64,000 nucleotides of DNA from Pelagibius sp. Alg239-R121 (GCF_947331435.1 NZ_CAMZOF010000006.1:124001-188000), one strand, 5' to 3'; positions 1 to 8,851 are shown, counted from the stretch's first letter. Translations and numbers: made by a program. The notes: generated by a model not told the origin, from the sequence alone.

Positions 1-1264
1 GCGCCTCGGCGGTCCAGATGCCGAGATGTGCATCCTGCGAACGAAGTTCCGACAAGCGCCCGCGCGCTTCGCTCACAGCCGGAAGCCGCAACCCCCGTTC
101 CCTGCAGTAGGTGCCCGCTTCATCCCAGGAAAGATTGGGACCCAGGACAATGGCCGTCGGTCCGGAAGGCTGGCTGCCCGAGCCCGATGGCGTTGCCTTC
201 GCTTCACTGCTCGAAGGCGCCGCTTGTGCCTTTGGTCCGCGCGCCAGTTCCTCGATCTTGTCCAGCTCCAGGGTAGGGACGAAGGGCTGGTTGTTTCTGA
301 CGCGGGCCCTGATCCGTTCAAAGTCCTCGGCGGCGAGGGCAATGATTTTCTTGCCGCGCGAGTCGATTTCAGCGATTTCGTCCCGCTTGGCCGTGAGCGC
401 AGACATCAAGCCATCGTCGTTGAGCCCGCTGCCGCCAATGGGCGTGAACTGGTCTTGCCATCCTTTGCAGCTCTGCCGGCGCTGCGCTTCAACGCGGGCG
501 ATGTGCTGTCGAACCGGGCCGTAGGGGTTTTCGTAACAGGCGCGGCCTGACAAAGAGCAGGTACAGAGCCGTTCTATCTTCCCATGCGCGGCCAAGACCT
601 GCGAGCTGGGCTGCGTGGAAGCGTGCGCGCGCGCTGGATACTGTTGCGTGGAAGCCGGTCGGTCCGGGGCGTCCCCGGACAGGTTTGCCTGATCGGGCGT
701 ATCCAGAACGCTGTCGAATGTGACGATCTGCAACTCTTCCAGCTTCTTTGGCGTGGGCAGAGGCGCAGGCCAATCCCTGAAGTAGGCCTGGATGCAACCG
801 TATCTCTCCAGGCAATAGTCGCGCACGGTGTTGTAGTCTTCCTGGCTGACCGGGGTTTGCGTTTCAAGAAACTTCAGCCGCGTCTCCAGGCACATATACT
901 CGCTGCGGCATTCGATCGTGATGTTCAGATCTCTATCGACCTTCTTCGACAGGTCCAGCCGGCTTCCTTCCAATGGCCGTTCCGCATAGGCCTCCTGGAC
1001 CGCGTCGTTGAGTTGTTCCTTGTCCTGGGCATCCAGGAACTTGTTACAAAAGGGGCTGTTCCGGTAGATCTTCTCCTTCAACCAGGACAGTGCGTCGGGC
1101 AGGCTGTCGACAAGGTAGCCGTGACATGCCGATCTGATCGTCTTGTCGAGATGCAGTTCGAGTCCCTCGATGTCCTGGGCCAGGGCCGGGCCGGGCATCA
1201 GGGCGCTGAAAACAAGGGCGCAGACGCTCAACCTCTTAACGAGGCATTCCAAACCGCTCATCAT
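1..1264 (-). CDS. Exported protein of unknown function, 3' end outside window (possible lectin/FGE-like C-terminus)
   Basis: An open frame runs from ATG at 1264 (TAATG overlap with the lipoprotein gene stop) off the left edge, about 420 codons. The N-terminus is a signal peptide ending near PGPALAQ. The mature part is Cys-containing and helical-looking, followed by a Ser/Pro/Gly-rich linker around residues 340-360. After it comes LSWDEAGTYCRERGLRLP, which looks like the start of a C-type-lectin/FGE-like fold. Past that point the annotated frame turns nonsensical, while another frame continues with LSELRSQDAHLGIWTAEA, so a frameshift near 55-70 is likely. The tight coupling with the upstream lipoprotein suggests a shared envelope role. 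I do not recognise the family. Confidence 0.6.
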   Translation of the reverse strand, partial: MMSGLECLVKRLSVCALVFSALMPGPALAQDIEGLELHLDKTIRSACHGYLVDSLPDALSWLKEKIYRNSPFCNKFLDAQDKEQLNDAVQEAYAERPLEGSRLDLSKKVDRDLNITIECRSEYMCLETRLKFLETQTPVSQEDYNTVRDYCLERYGCIQAYFRDWPAPLPTPKKLEELQIVTFDSVLDTPDQANLSGDAPDRPASTQQYPARAHASTQPSSQVLAAHGKIERLCTCSLSGRACYENPYGPVRQHIARVEAQRRQSCKGWQDQFTPIGGSGLNDDGLMSALTAKRDEIAEIDSRGKKIIALAAEDFERIRARVRNNQPFVPTLELDKIEELARGPKAQAAPSSSEAKATPSGSGSQPSGPTAIVLGPNLSWDEAGTYCRERGLRLPAVSEARGRLSELRSQDAHLGIWTAEA

Positions 1265-2262
1265 TAGCCCTCCGCCTTAGAAATCATTCTCAGGGTCGCG
1301 GTGTAGTAAGGCGAGTCGACACCTTTGGTTTCGACGATGTGGTTTAGAAAGCGATACAGCTTCGCCAAGCCGGCTTGAGTCTGCCCTGATTCGACCAGGG
1401 ACCATCCCCAGTAGAAGTTTGTGTTCGGATCGATCGGCACAGGCAGCGCATCGAGTTTTTCGAACAGGGGCAGCGCCGATTTGAATGTACCCTTCTCGAC
1501 CATATCGGCGATCTGTATCACCAGTTTGTCGCGCTGCACGGTGGCCGGGAGGTTTGGCGTGTTTGCTCTCTTCGCGCCATTTGCGAGTTGTGCGGTTGCC
1601 ACTGCCTTATCGCGTTGTTTCTGTGCGACCCTGGCAATCAGCGCATCTGCTTCGCCACCGACCAGCAAGGTCTGGCTTGGCCGATCGACCATCGACATCT
1701 TCACCAGAGGTCTTCGTTCGCTTGGCTGGTGCGCATAGGCGAGCAACCGGTCGCGGCGGGCTAAATCCTTTACGGTGCCCTGCCGCGTCAGCCCGACGCA
1801 GTCCAGACAAAGAGTCCAGTCGCTCTCGAAACTGCCATCCGGTCCAAGCCTACGGTCGCTGGGCAGTTTGACCGTCACGAGGTTTATCGGGCCTCCTTCG
1901 TAGGCAAAGATTCTGGCCTCGGCATAAGCCGGCCAAGCATCGATAACATCCTGCGTGTGGTTCCGGGGTGCGAAGCGCATCTTCGTCAGGGGGAGACCGG
2001 ATACCTCCTTAAAAACGAACGCGATATCGACGACATACAAAGCCCGCGGGTCCGGGGCTGATGCGTATCCAGACCACAGCTGTGCGGGTTCAGAGCCAAG
2101 GGCAAGAAATCGCGTGTATTGTTCGCCTGTTCGTGCGGCCGACACGCTGCTCAGTGGGCCATGAAGCTTTGTAAAGCTGGGGTTGTCTGGCCTAAAAACC
2201 TCATCGGCGGCACATCCACTCAAAAAGACGCCGACTCCAAGAATGATGATTCGTGTGAGCAT
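1264..2262 (-). CDS. Lipoprotein with TPR-like C-terminus, function unknown
   Basis: From the ATG at 2262 the protein begins with a short hydrophobic signal and a lipobox (FLSGC, Cys 17), so it should be anchored to the outer membrane. In-frame starts also exist at 2271 (ATG) and 2283 (GTG), but 2262 gives the most typical lipoprotein signal. The last ~90 residues contain paired helices with Ala/Leu/Tyr/Trp spacing typical of tetratricopeptide repeats (FYWGWSLVESGQTQAGLAKL). The middle part has no family I recognise. The stop overlaps the start of the next gene by one base, so the two form an operon of exported proteins. Confidence 0.65.
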   Translation of the reverse strand: MLTRIIILGVGVFLSGCAADEVFRPDNPSFTKLHGPLSSVSAARTGEQYTRFLALGSEPAQLWSGYASAPDPRALYVVDIAFVFKEVSGLPLTKMRFAPRNHTQDVIDAWPAYAEARIFAYEGGPINLVTVKLPSDRRLGPDGSFESDWTLCLDCVGLTRQGTVKDLARRDRLLAYAHQPSERRPLVKMSMVDRPSQTLLVGGEADALIARVAQKQRDKAVATAQLANGAKRANTPNLPATVQRDKLVIQIADMVEKGTFKSALPLFEKLDALPVPIDPNTNFYWGWSLVESGQTQAGLAKLYRFLNHIVETKGVDSPYYTATLRMISKAEG

Positions 2263-2539
2263 AGCGTCCATTTGCGTACGCACTTTCTCTTCGTTGCAGT
2301 GAATTGTGGATGGGGGTTTTACGGGAAACAGTTGGGGGCTTTACAGGCAAACTAGTTGGTCTGAATTTCCGTAACCTTAACACGGTTAGGATTTTGTATA
2401 GTGTCAAGCTAGCCTCGAGACTCAATGGTGCATTTGGAGTGTGAATCTGCAGAGGAACTTCGTCGCCGTGGCGTAAGGCGTCGCTTCAGAGCTATTGTCG
2501 GGCGTTGTTTTGAGCCGTGACAACGAGAGACCTCTATAA

Positions 2540-3031
2540 ATGAAGCCATTCAGCCTCGATGCGACCGACATTCGCATTCTCAGCGCGATCCAGAATCATG
2601 GTCAGCTCAGCAAAAGCAAACTTGCCGAGATAGTGAACCTGTCACCGACTCCTTGCTGGGTCCGGCTGGACAGGCTGAAGGCGGCCGGTTTCATACGAGG
2701 GTACCACGCCGACATCGCGCTGGGTCGCATCGGGGATTTCACGCAGGTCGTCGTGACCCTGTCGCTCACGCAGCATCGAAAATCCGATTTCGATCGCTTC
2801 GAGACCACTATCGGCAAGCTGGATGAAGTCACCGAATGCATCGCGACGGGTGGTGGCATGGACTATGTCCTGAAGGTTGTCACGCCAAACCTGGCAGCTT
2901 TTCAGTCCCTGATGGAGACCCTGCTGGCCGCCGAGTTGGGGATCGAGCGCTACATAACCTACATCGTGACCCGTGAGGTCAAATCCGCGCGACCGAATCT
3001 TGCGGGGCTGACCGCCAAGACCGGAAATTGA
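2540..3031 (+). CDS. Lrp/AsnC family transcriptional regulator
   Basis: 163 residues, normal for the family. Residues ~6-60 are the winged helix-turn-helix (LDATDIRILSAI and LSPTPCWVRLDRLKAAGFI), and residues ~70-150 are the RAM/AsnC ligand-binding fold ending in TYIVTREVK. The family forms octameric DNA-binding discs that sense amino acids or related small molecules. The SPTPCW recognition helix is shared with regulators of osmolyte and amino-acid catabolism. It lies 160 bp upstream of a DmdA-like demethylase in the same orientation and is the likely local regulator of that gene and the dioxygenase after it (inference from position). Confidence 0.85.
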   Translation: MKPFSLDATDIRILSAIQNHGQLSKSKLAEIVNLSPTPCWVRLDRLKAAGFIRGYHADIALGRIGDFTQVVVTLSLTQHRKSDFDRFETTIGKLDEVTECIATGGGMDYVLKVVTPNLAAFQSLMETLLAAELGIERYITYIVTREVKSARPNLAGLTAKTGN

Positions 3032-3155
3032 CGGGACGCGACTGAAGAGTTTGTTAAGCACGCGACAAATAGTCCGTTCGGTCTTTCAGTGGCGCAATTT
3101 CAGTCCACTATCGCGCCGGAACCGAAGCTATAACCCCACCCGGTTTTCTGTAACC

Positions 3156-3171
3156 ACGGCCGCTCGGCCGT
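3156..3171. promoter_or_regulatory. GC-rich palindrome upstream of demethylase gene
   Basis: ACGGCCG, two bases, CGGCCGT: a perfect 7-2-7 inverted repeat ending 21 bp before the chosen start of the demethylase gene. The position would suit an operator for the adjacent Lrp-type regulator or a short hairpin in the leader. No direct evidence separates these. Confidence 0.3.
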
Positions 3172-3192
3172 TGGCGCAGCAGGGTGAATATC

Positions 3193-4335
3193 ATGACGCA
3201 GTTAAACGACTTCGGCTTTGGGACGCAGATCCGCAAATCCCCCTTTTTCGACGCAACGCTCCGCTGGGGCGCTAAGGGCTTCTCGGTCTATAACCACATG
3301 TACATCCCGCGCGATTTCGGGGATCCGGAGCAGAATTTCTGGAACCTTGTGAACGATGCGATCCTGTGTGACGCGGCCGTGGAACGGCAGGTCGAGATCA
3401 TCGGGCCGGATGCGGCCGCGTTCACGCAAATGCTGACCCCGCGCGATCTGTCGAAAATGGCCGTGGGTCAATGTAAATACGTGCTGATCGTCAATGCGGA
3501 CGGCGGCATCCTGAACGACCCGATCCTGCTGCGCCTGGCGGAGAACCACTTCTGGATCTCCCTGGCAGACAGCGACATCCTGTTGTGGGCGCAGGGCGTG
3601 GCTGTTCATTCAGGGCTCGATGTCACCATCCGCGAACCCGACGTTTCGCCCTTGCAACTGCAGGGACCAAAATCCGGTAAAATGATGAAGGCGCTTTTTG
3701 GCGAGAGCATCATGGACCTGCGGTATTACTGGCTGCGCGAGGTGGAACTGGATGGCATCCCGCTTATCGTGTCGCGCACCGGATGGTCCAGCGAACTGGG
3801 CTACGAGCTCTACCTGCGGGACGGGACACGCGGCGATGAGCTGTGGGAAAAGATCATGGCGGCAGGGAAAGCCTTCGGTTTGAAGCCCGGCCATACCTCT
3901 ACGATCCGCCGGATCGAGGGCGGAATGCTCTCCTATCACGCCGATGCCGATATTCATACAAACCCCTATGAGCTTGGTCTTGACCGGCTCGTAAACCTCG
4001 ATATGGAAGCCGACTTCATCGGGAAGGCAGCCCTTCGCCGCATCAAAGAGGAGGGCGTGCGCAGCAAACAGGTGGGGCTGGTCATCGAGGGCGCCCCGCT
4101 GAAGGGCCCAAACACCAGGTTCTGGGCCATCATCAAAGAGGGCGCCGCCGTCGGCAAGGTCACCTCGGCCGTCTATTCGCCCCGGCTGGAGCAGAACATT
4201 GCCTTGGCCATGCTGTCGGTCGATTTCGCGGGCTTCGGCACGGAGGTTGAGGTCGATACCGGCTCCGGAACTGCCCGCGCCACCGTCGTCGTGCGTCCCT
4301 TCTACGACCCCAAGAAAAAGCTCGCCGCTGCTTGA
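3193..4335 (+). CDS. Glycine-cleavage T-family aminomethyltransferase, DmdA-like (DMSP demethylase candidate)
   Basis: About 380 residues, the normal length for GcvT-fold folate-dependent demethylases. The N-terminal half carries FSVYNHMYIPRDF, RQVEIIGPDA, TPRDLSKMAVGQC and LADSDILLWAQG. From memory these resemble the marine DmdA family that removes a methyl group from dimethylsulfoniopropionate onto tetrahydrofolate. The C-terminal GCV_T barrel ends with TSAVYSPRLEQNIALAML. ATG 3193 is chosen because AGGGTG lies at the right distance; a GTG at 3184 is an in-frame alternative. Other members of this fold act on glycine betaine derivatives or dimethylglycine, so the DMSP assignment is tentative. 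Neighbours are an Lrp regulator and a TauD-like dioxygenase. Confidence 0.7.
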   Translation: MTQLNDFGFGTQIRKSPFFDATLRWGAKGFSVYNHMYIPRDFGDPEQNFWNLVNDAILCDAAVERQVEIIGPDAAAFTQMLTPRDLSKMAVGQCKYVLIVNADGGILNDPILLRLAENHFWISLADSDILLWAQGVAVHSGLDVTIREPDVSPLQLQGPKSGKMMKALFGESIMDLRYYWLREVELDGIPLIVSRTGWSSELGYELYLRDGTRGDELWEKIMAAGKAFGLKPGHTSTIRRIEGGMLSYHADADIHTNPYELGLDRLVNLDMEADFIGKAALRRIKEEGVRSKQVGLVIEGAPLKGPNTRFWAIIKEGAAVGKVTSAVYSPRLEQNIALAMLSVDFAGFGTEVEVDTGSGTARATVVVRPFYDPKKKLAAA

Positions 4336-4487
4336 GTGTCCGAGCCAACAACCCGAGACGAACGCGTCGTGGCGGGGACCCTGGCTGCGCCACGCAAACC
4401 CGGGCTTCAGTCTAGCTAATAAATCGCAGTTGCCGTCTATCGCTCCTCCGGTAAACTCCCAGGCGCAACAGCACAGGGAGGTGTGAG

Positions 4488-5324
4488 ATGGAAATTCGGC
4501 CTTTAACCGGCGGGCTCGGCGCTGAGATTCTCGGCGCGGATATCCGGCGCGCCCAGGATTTCGATGCGATCTTCGAGGCCTTTGTGAATTACTCCGTTGT
4601 TGTGCTGCGCGGGCAGGACTGCACACCTGAGGATCATCTGGCCTTTGCGCGGCGGTTCGGACCGATCAACGTCAACCGCTTCTTTCAGCCGGTCGAGGGT
4701 TATCCGGAAATCGCTACGGTTCTGAAGGAGAAGGATCAGAAGCAGGCCATCGGCGAGGGCTGGCACACCGATCATTCCTATGACGAGATGCCCGCCATGG
4801 GCTCGATCCTGCATGCGATCGAGGTGCCGCCTATCGGTGGGGACACACTCTTAGTCTCCATGGCGGCGGCTTATGAGGCGCTCTCGCCGGCCTTGCGGAT
4901 CTTTCTTGATGGGCTGACGGCGGTCCACTCCTCGCGCCACACCTTTGGCGCCTCGGTGCAGGATAGCGAAGCTTCGGTCAGCGGGCGGCTTGGCAACGCG
5001 CTGGCGGCGACGCAGGACGCGCGGCATCCTGTCGTCATCACCCATCCGCTGAGCGGCCGCCGCGGGCTCTATGTGAACCCGGTCTTCACGACCCATATTG
5101 AGGAGTTGTACCCCGATGAGTCTGATGCGATCCTCGCGATGCTCTACGCCCATTGCAAGCAGCCGGAGTTCCACTGCCGCCTGCGCTGGCAGGCCCGGGA
5201 CATCGCCATCTGGGACAACCGCGCGACCTGGCATAAAGCCATCAACGACTACCACAGCCATCGCCGCCTGATGCACCGGGTGACCGTCGCGGGTGTGGCG
5301 CTGGCCGCGGCACAGGCGGCGTGA
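4488..5324 (+). CDS. TauD/TfdA family Fe(II)/2-oxoglutarate dioxygenase
   Basis: 278 residues, typical of the family. The iron facial triad is visible: H93 and D95 in GWHTDHSY, and the distal H249 in DNRATWHKAI, with a 2-oxoglutarate-binding Arg (R260) shortly after. These enzymes hydroxylate small sulfonates, quaternary amines or aryloxy acids in the cytoplasm, releasing CO2 and succinate. The start has a strong ribosome site (AGGGAGGTGTGAG). Placed 150 bp after the DmdA-like gene, it may act on a related organosulfur or methylated-amine compound, but the true substrate cannot be read from sequence. Confidence 0.85.
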   Translation: MEIRPLTGGLGAEILGADIRRAQDFDAIFEAFVNYSVVVLRGQDCTPEDHLAFARRFGPINVNRFFQPVEGYPEIATVLKEKDQKQAIGEGWHTDHSYDEMPAMGSILHAIEVPPIGGDTLLVSMAAAYEALSPALRIFLDGLTAVHSSRHTFGASVQDSEASVSGRLGNALAATQDARHPVVITHPLSGRRGLYVNPVFTTHIEELYPDESDAILAMLYAHCKQPEFHCRLRWQARDIAIWDNRATWHKAINDYHSHRRLMHRVTVAGVALAAAQAA

Positions 5325-5643
5325 GGCTCCGTGCTGACGATGCTCTTCTATTGATGCATCTGTATTCAGAGTCAGGTCATATTTTGTGCTTTTGTTCAGA
5401 ACTTAGGTGCGTACAAATTTAGCCGTGACCCCACTACCACCCATTCGCATCAGGCCCTAAACCTGCCGCCGCCTGTACCAGAAACTCTCATCAGAAATGG
5501 CACTGGACTTGGGGGCTGATGAATATCGCGTTTAACTGTATTCTCAGGCCCTGCCTTCGAAAGAATGGGATCAGTTAAACGCAACAGGCTATAGACACGC
5601 CCACGCCCTAACGAGCGCAAGCTTCTCAACATCGGATCCTGTG
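5325..5643. other. Intergenic region with a short repeated element
   Basis: No credible gene lies here; a 60-codon minus-strand frame (5450-5632) lacks coding character. The region holds the first copy of a ~35-bp element at 5526-5560, repeated after roxA. The stretch 5340-5420 is AT-richer than its surroundings and could carry a promoter, but no clear -35/-10 pair stands out. Confidence 0.5.
5526..5560. repeat. 35-bp dispersed repeat, copy A
   Basis: Matches 6836-6870 at 30 of 35 positions by direct comparison. Both copies start TCGCGTTT and end GCCTTCGA. Copy A lies 84 bp upstream of roxA. Confidence 0.5.
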
Positions 5644-6813
5644 ATGTCCTCTTCTCTTGGCACTCTTGCTACTCTCGACGCTCTGCCGACGATTGTAGAT
5701 TTCTATGCGCACTACTGGAACAAACGCCCGTTTCTTGTGCGGGGCGCCATCGATCAGGCCGTGATGGAGGGGCTGATCACGCCGGATGAGCTTGCGGGGC
5801 TGTCCATGGAAGAGACTGCGCGGGCGCGCATGGTCTCGCGGGACGACTGGACCTGCCGATTTGGGCCCTTCACCGAAGAAGATTTCAACACCGCCGGAAA
5901 GCCGTCCTGGAGCCTGCTGGTCCAGGACGTCGAACAGTTCCACCCGGACACCGCCACCTTGTTGCGCGCGTTCAAATTTGCGCCCCGCTGGCTGATGGAC
6001 GACGTCATGGTCAGCTTCTCCACCAAGGGCGGCACCATCGGCGGTCACGTCGACAGCTATCACGTCTTTCTTGTCCAGGGCCAAGGCGCGCGCCGCTGGA
6101 CCATTGGCCGTGAAGCCGTCATGGATGAAGTCTACATTGACGGTCTCGACCTCAAAATCCTGAAAGACCCCATTGATGGTCATAGCGTTGAGGTTACCTC
6201 TGGCGACGTCCTGTACATCCCTCCGCATTTCGCGCACGAAGGCACCACGCTTGAAGATGCCTTGACCTTTTCCGTTGGTTTCCTCGGGCCTAAATTGTCC
6301 GAACTTTATGGCGCCTATGGTCAGTACCTCGCTGAACAGGAAGGGCTCGATCACCGCTACGAAGGCGAGGGCTTAAGCGCAGACAGCGCGGGCTTTTCCC
6401 TCTCTGCCGATGCCGTTGAGACGCTTCGCGATCATCTCAACCGTGCGCTGGGCACGCCTGCATTTTCCGAGTGGCTGGCGGCCTTTTTCACCGGCTCAAG
6501 CAATGAAGACATTGACGAGGACAGCGAACGCGACGACACGCTTAGTCTGGCGGCCTTCACGGAAGCCTTGCAGGCAGGGGCCGGTCTGATCAAACCCGTC
6601 TACGTGAAATTCGCGCTCATCCCGTCGCCCAAGGGGACCTACAGCCTTGGCATCAATCGTCAAACCTTTGACATCAACGATGACGCCATGGCCGTTATCC
6701 TAACCCTGATGAAAGAAGATGCCGTCACCACAGATGACACGCCCGCGCTGCTCGATCACCTCGATCTTTTGCTCACGCTCTATAACCACCAGGCGCTGGA
6801 ATTTTTCAACTAG
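5644..6813 (+). CDS. roxA: RoxA-type ribosomal oxygenase (JmjC/cupin, 50S L16 arginine hydroxylase family)
   Basis: 389 residues. The N-terminal JmjC cupin contains WSLLVQDVEQF, a downstream DDVMVSFSTKGG, and the iron ligands H135/D137 (GGHVDSYHVFLVQG) and H198 (PPHFAHEG), numbered from ATG 5644. The C-terminal part is the dimerisation plus winged-helix region typical of YcfD/RoxA. The E. coli enzyme uses Fe(II), O2 and 2-oxoglutarate to hydroxylate an arginine of ribosomal protein L16. A GTG three bases upstream (5641) is an alternative start. It is a stand-alone housekeeping gene, bracketed by two copies of a short repeat. Confidence 0.9.
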   Translation: MSSSLGTLATLDALPTIVDFYAHYWNKRPFLVRGAIDQAVMEGLITPDELAGLSMEETARARMVSRDDWTCRFGPFTEEDFNTAGKPSWSLLVQDVEQFHPDTATLLRAFKFAPRWLMDDVMVSFSTKGGTIGGHVDSYHVFLVQGQGARRWTIGREAVMDEVYIDGLDLKILKDPIDGHSVEVTSGDVLYIPPHFAHEGTTLEDALTFSVGFLGPKLSELYGAYGQYLAEQEGLDHRYEGEGLSADSAGFSLSADAVETLRDHLNRALGTPAFSEWLAAFFTGSSNEDIDEDSERDDTLSLAAFTEALQAGAGLIKPVYVKFALIPSPKGTYSLGINRQTFDINDDAMAVILTLMKEDAVTTDDTPALLDHLDLLLTLYNHQALEFFN

Positions 6814-6835
6814 AGTAGATAGGGTTTAGTGCAGG

Positions 6836-6870
6836 TCGCGTTTGATTGCATTCTCTGGCCCAGCCTTCGA
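6836..6870. repeat. 35-bp dispersed repeat, copy B
   Basis: Second copy of the element at 5526-5560 (30/35 identical), 28 bp upstream of the small basic ORF. The two copies bracket roxA. Confidence 0.5.
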
Positions 6871-6897
6871 ATAGGTGAGTTCAATATGAGGTGAATG

Positions 6898-7143
6898 ATG
6901 GGATACTTCAGACGGCCGAAAACCCAGAATGAGCGGAAAGGCGATCAGGCGCTGCTGCACAATACCGACCACGTGGATGTACCGATTAAAGGCCGGGCGC
7001 GTTCAATCGCGAAGGTTGAGGCTGCACCGCCCACGGAGCGCAGCGATATCGTGCCGTCATCGCGCAACGATAGATCACGCGGCAAACCGAGCCACAGCCC
7101 TGCGCGAAAAGCCCGGGACAAGAGGCGCGGAAACATCTTTTGA
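6898..7143 (+). CDS. Small basic hypothetical protein
   Basis: 81 residues starting at ATG 6898, preceded by GAGGTG at good spacing; an ATG at 6895 is also in frame. The product is strongly basic and Arg/Lys/Ser rich, opening with YFRRPKTQNERKG and ending ARDKRRGNIF. It has no membrane segment and no domain I recognise. The opening resembles short Arg/Lys-rich proteins common in alphaproteobacteria, a family impression only. A decent ribosome site favours a real gene, but its length and overlapping frames keep this uncertain. Confidence 0.45.
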   Translation: MGYFRRPKTQNERKGDQALLHNTDHVDVPIKGRARSIAKVEAAPPTERSDIVPSSRNDRSRGKPSHSPARKARDKRRGNIF

Positions 7144-7394
7144 ACTGACTGCTTCGTAAATTTGATCAGCGTCAGGTCACGCTAAGCCGCCGCGCGCACC
7201 GTCCTTCTCCAATTTTAGCATAGGGCTATCCAATTATTTGGACCCGTTGAAGGAGGACGCATCGGACTCTTCTTAAATCGTTGGAGGTCACGTTACCAAA
7301 GGACTGTGCTTTAGAGATGACGTCTTAGGAGGGTCTCCGGTAAAGCATCACCGCCCAGCTGCAGACACGGTAAAAAAAAGAATTTGAGAATCAT

Positions 7395-7410
7395 ATAAGT
7401 GTGTGCTTAT
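7395..7410. promoter_or_regulatory. Inverted repeat overlapping the ArsR gene leader (candidate operator)
   Basis: ATAAG-TGTGTG-CTTAT is a perfect 5-6-5 inverted repeat ending 8 bp before the preferred GTG start of the ArsR gene. ArsR-family repressors usually autoregulate from AT-rich dyads at their own promoter. TATAAG within the left arm could also be a -10 box. Confidence 0.35.
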
Positions 7411-7418
7411 GTGTTGTT

Positions 7419-7733
7419 GTGATCGAGAATGACATATTCAGGGCTCTTGCCGATCCCACACGCCGGACGATCTTCGAGAAGTTGGCGGGCGGCGGCATGA
7501 ACGCCAGCAAGTTGCGCGAAGGTATGGAGATCAGCCAACCGGCTATGTCTCAGCACCTATCGGTGCTGCGCAACGCAAGACTGGTGCGGGAAGAACGGCA
7601 GGGACGCTTCGTGAACTATGAAGTTGATCCTGAGGGTCTGGCGCTCATAGCCCAATGGCTTGCCAAGTATCGCGCCTATTGGCCCGAACGGGTCGACGCT
7701 CTGAAGATTATGCTGAAGGACATGGACCAATGA
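7419..7733 (+). CDS. ArsR family transcriptional regulator
   Basis: 104 residues from GTG 7419, giving IENDIFRALADPTRRTIFEKL, the canonical start of non-metal ArsR regulators. The earlier in-frame GTG at 7401 would add an atypical Cys-rich tail. The helix-turn-helix is SQPAMSQHLSVLRNARLV, followed by the wing EERQGRFVNYEV. No metal-binding Cys motif is visible in the recognition region. The stop overlaps the start of the SRPBCC gene (ATGA), a very common two-gene arrangement in which the regulator controls its partner. Confidence 0.85.
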   Translation: MIENDIFRALADPTRRTIFEKLAGGGMNASKLREGMEISQPAMSQHLSVLRNARLVREERQGRFVNYEVDPEGLALIAQWLAKYRAYWPERVDALKIMLKDMDQ

Positions 7734-8089
7734 ACGAACTGGAGACCAAAGAGCAGACGAAGGATTTGGTGTTTGAATTCGAGCTCGACGCGCCACCCAA
7801 AAAGGTATGGCGGGCGATCAGCCTTCCAGAGTTTCGCGACATATGGTTGCCAAAGGGTGATTTGGCCGACGCGGCGCCGATTTCTTCCGCACCGGACGAG
7901 GAAGTCAGCTACAGAATGAAAGACAACGAGCCGCCTTTCCTAGAAAGCGAGGTCACATTTCAGGTTCGACCCGACGGTGACGGCGGCACGATCCTCAGAG
8001 TCATTCATGTTCTGCTGGACGAACAAGTGACGCAGCAGCCCCTCAAGGCGGCGAACAATAACCGGCCTGTCATGATGCACGCGGCCTGA
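7730..8089 (+). CDS. SRPBCC/AHSA1-like domain protein
   Basis: 119 residues from ATG 7730, which overlaps the ArsR stop by 4 bp. The opening LVFEFELDAPPKKVWRAIS and IWLPKGD are typical of START/AHSA1-type helix-grip folds, which bind hydrophobic ligands. No catalytic residues are evident. Translation is probably coupled to the regulator. The ligand and target cannot be inferred. Confidence 0.8.
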   Translation: MNELETKEQTKDLVFEFELDAPPKKVWRAISLPEFRDIWLPKGDLADAAPISSAPDEEVSYRMKDNEPPFLESEVTFQVRPDGDGGTILRVIHVLLDEQVTQQPLKAANNNRPVMMHAA

Positions 8090-8137
8090 CGCTTCCCCCG
8101 ATTAACAAAAGAAATTCCGGAATAGAGGAGTTCGCCG

Positions 8138-8758
8138 ATGCGCGAAGCGATGCAACTCGTCCCTATGGTGGTTGAACAATCAAGCCGGGGAGAACGGTCC
8201 TTCGACATCTATTCAAGACTCCTGCGCGAGCGGATCGTCTTCCTCAACGGTGAGGTCAACGACACGGTCTCCGCATTGGTTTGTGCGCAGTTGCTCTTTC
8301 TGGAGGCCGAGAATCCGAAGAAGCCAATTCAGTTCTACATCAACTCGCCAGGTGGCGTGATTACCAGCGGTCTCGCCATGTACGACACCATGCAGTACAT
8401 CAAAGCGCCGGTACAGACGCTCTGCATGGGAACGGCGCGCTCCATGGGGTCGTTCCTTTTGATGGCGGGGGAGGCGGGTGAACGGGCGGCGCTGCCCAAT
8501 GCGAGCCTGCACGTCCATCAACCGCTGGGTGGCTTTCAGGGACAGGCATCGGACATTCTCATCCATGCTGAGGAGATACAGCAATCCAAACGCCGCATCA
8601 CCAGACTCTATGCCGAGCATTGCGGGCGCAGCTATGAGGACGTCGAACGCACGCTCGACCGAGACCGCTTCATGACAGCGGAGGAAGCGGTGGAATGGGG
8701 ACTGATCGATCGCATTCTAAAGGTGCGGGAAGTCCAGGACGCGCAGGAGAAGCCGTAG
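8138..8758 (+). CDS. clpP: ATP-dependent Clp protease proteolytic subunit (paralogue)
   Basis: 206 residues with the ClpP serine protease triad: S102 in [15 protein letters not shown]127 in LHVHQPLGG and the Asp of LDRDRF. The protein opens with [23 protein letters not shown], the usual axial-loop region. The Ser motif departs from the common GQAASMGA and there is no clpX or tig beside it, so this is probably a second, stand-alone ClpP rather than the main copy. The ribosome site GAGGAG sits 7 bp before the ATG. It should form tetradecameric barrels with a Clp ATPase in the cytoplasm. Confidence 0.9.
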   Translation: MREAMQLVPMVVEQSSRGERSFDIYSRLLRERIVFLNGEVNDTVSALVCAQLLFLEAENPKKPIQFYINSPGGVITSGLAMYDTMQYIKAPVQTLCMGTARSMGSFLLMAGEAGERAALPNASLHVHQPLGGFQGQASDILIHAEEIQQSKRRITRLYAEHCGRSYEDVERTLDRDRFMTAEEAVEWGLIDRILKVREVQDAQEKP

Positions 8759-8851
8759 AACCCTTACCAGAACCGCCTCGTTGCAAGTCGTTGTCTCTCA
8801 AGTCTAGGTTCAAAGAAACGCAACCCTATTTGACAGGTGACGACGACACCG

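Noticed and set aside
5450-5632. 60-codon minus-strand frame before roxA
   Set aside because: Overlaps the short repeat, lacks a ribosome site and coding character.
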